From Solirubrobacterales bacterium (GTDB lineage: Bacteria; Actinomycetota; Thermoleophilia; Solirubrobacterales; Solirubrobacteraceae): a DNA stretch of 37,918 nucleotides. The stretch lies in assembly GCA_025963905.1 (NCBI GenBank), contig JAOPZW010000206.1, positions 1 to 37,918 of the forward strand. The letters are read 5' to 3'. A program made the translations under genes and the position numbers. The notes under the pieces were generated by a model. That model had not been told where the DNA came from. It did no database searches and saw only the letters and a program-made list of their open reading frames with translations. Positions 37,173 through 37,918 of the stretch are shown here, piece after piece (position 1 is the first letter of the stretch; every line of letters starts with the position of its first letter).

Positions 37173-37211
37173 AGATTGGCCGCTGTGGTGATCGAGGCGG
37201 CATGCACCCAA
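37173..37211 (-). promoter_or_regulatory. Shared 39-bp leader motif, copy A
   Basis: AGATTGGCCGCTGTGGTGATCGAGGCGGCATGCACCCAA; ends 9 nt upstream of the large gene's ATG. Confidence 0.7.
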
Positions 37212-37605
37212 CGTTTTCGCCTGGGGTTCTGAAATCTGACCGACCACACGCTTTCAGGAGGGCGAATCCAGAAGGGGGGGTGCCCTTCTGAGCGGACCGT
37301 GACAGGGCTGGCAGGCAATCCGCTCCGGGTGTTGTGGACCCGATGTGGGGGAGTGAGAAAAACCTGGGACTCCGCCGCGATCCTCCGTACCCCCGGGGCC
37401 CCGGCCGGTGTCCCGGCCGGCCGACCACATTCGCGCCATCGAACCCATGATCGGTGCGCGCCGCAGCAGCAGCGCTGTTCCCTGTCGCTGTTCCCGCTTG
37501 CCCGCTGTTCCCTATCGCTGTCGCCGCACCGGTGCGCGCACCTGTCAGCAACCACCCCTAGTTACGGGCGATCACGTGGCAACGCGGAGCAACGGGTAGC
37601 GCTCC

Positions 37606-37656
37606 CATCAGCTTCCCAAGCTGAGGGTCGCGAGTTCGAGCCTCGTCCGCCGCTCT
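37606..37656 (+). repeat. attR-type core direct repeat (51 bp tRNA-Gly 3' fragment)
   Basis: Exact copy of 9152-9202. Confidence 0.95.
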
Positions 37657-37667
37657 GAAGGGAAGGC

Positions 37668-37918
37668 TCAGCGCATCGCGCCCGACATCATCCGGGCGTG
37701 GGGGACCGTGAGCCCGGGGACGGAGCCCGGCGCGGCGACCAGGGCGATCCCGGTCACCAGGAGCAGCGCGGCGATGGCGTAGGGGAGGGCCCGCCCCCAG
37801 GGGAGCGTCTTCTCGGCGGTGATGAGGGCGGCGACGAGTGCCATCCAGGTCAGGCTCATCACGCCCAGCGCGAAGAGCGCCGCCATCAGCGCCCAGCAGC
37901 AGCCCAGGCACCAGGCGC
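37668..37918 (-). CDS. DUF2182-like integral membrane protein, N-terminus off window
   Basis: CLGCCWALMAALFALGVMSLTWMALVAALITAEKTLPWGRALPYAIAALLLVTGIALV. Confidence 0.85.
   Translation of the reverse strand, partial: AWCLGCCWALMAALFALGVMSLTWMALVAALITAEKTLPWGRALPYAIAALLLVTGIALVAAPGSVPGLTVPHARMMSGAMR

Larger units (their letters stand above)
9152..37656 (+). mobile_element. Integrative element (phage satellite or phage-derived) in tRNA-Gly, 28,454 bp between repeat starts
   Basis: Perfect 51-bp direct repeat at both ends, tyrosine integrase adjacent to the tRNA, phage-like and replication genes inside, housekeeping genes outside. Confidence 0.95.

Noticed and set aside
30199-37232. Long plus-strand ORFs (30199-31614, 33126-34112, 34299-35111, 36120-37232)
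   Set aside because: Antisense to the strongly supported minus-strand tail-like and ejection-like genes; Arg/Val/Ala/Gly-rich products typical of high-GC shadow ORFs.

Overview
High-GC actinobacterial-type window (gene style suggests Thermoleophilia/Solirubrobacterales; this is inference). Chromosomal flanks are 1-9.2 kb and 37.66 kb to the end. The left flank holds a PASTA-less Ser/Thr kinase, lipoprotein, metallophosphoesterase, M48 protease, DUF3467, rlmH, TrkA-N K+ channel, argS, ccdA/ccmH/tlpA-like genes and tRNA-Gly(CCC). The right flank holds a DUF2182-like protein. Between them lies a 28,454-bp integrative element bounded by a perfect 51-bp direct repeat made of the 3' part of the tRNA-Gly gene (9152-9202 and 37606-37656). 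The element carries a tyrosine integrase, a translationally coupled replication operon (HTH, prim-pol with C-terminal CHC2-type zinc finger, two RepA/RecA-like ATPases, a 36-aa micro-ORF, an unknown protein and an excisionase-like HTH), and a minus-strand phage-like module (HNH, podovirus-type beta-propeller tail/nozzle-like protein, fibre-like protein, and a ~1412-aa ejection/LPD38-like protein). No recognisable capsid, portal or terminase gene was seen. Cargo includes several defence-type genes: a DUF4365-like nuclease operon, SIR2, Mrr-like REase, NYN and TIR. It also includes three related GxY/Cys-domain surface proteins, one of them frameshifted. Best reading: a phage satellite or phage-derived integrative element with tail-side but no head-side genes, plus a defence cargo. 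Notable non-coding structure: a 34/39-identical leader motif before both minus-strand phage transcription units, an iteron-like cluster in the 3' end of the first RepA-like gene, a palindrome-rich intergenic region, shared motifs at both element ends, and overlapping divergent promoters.
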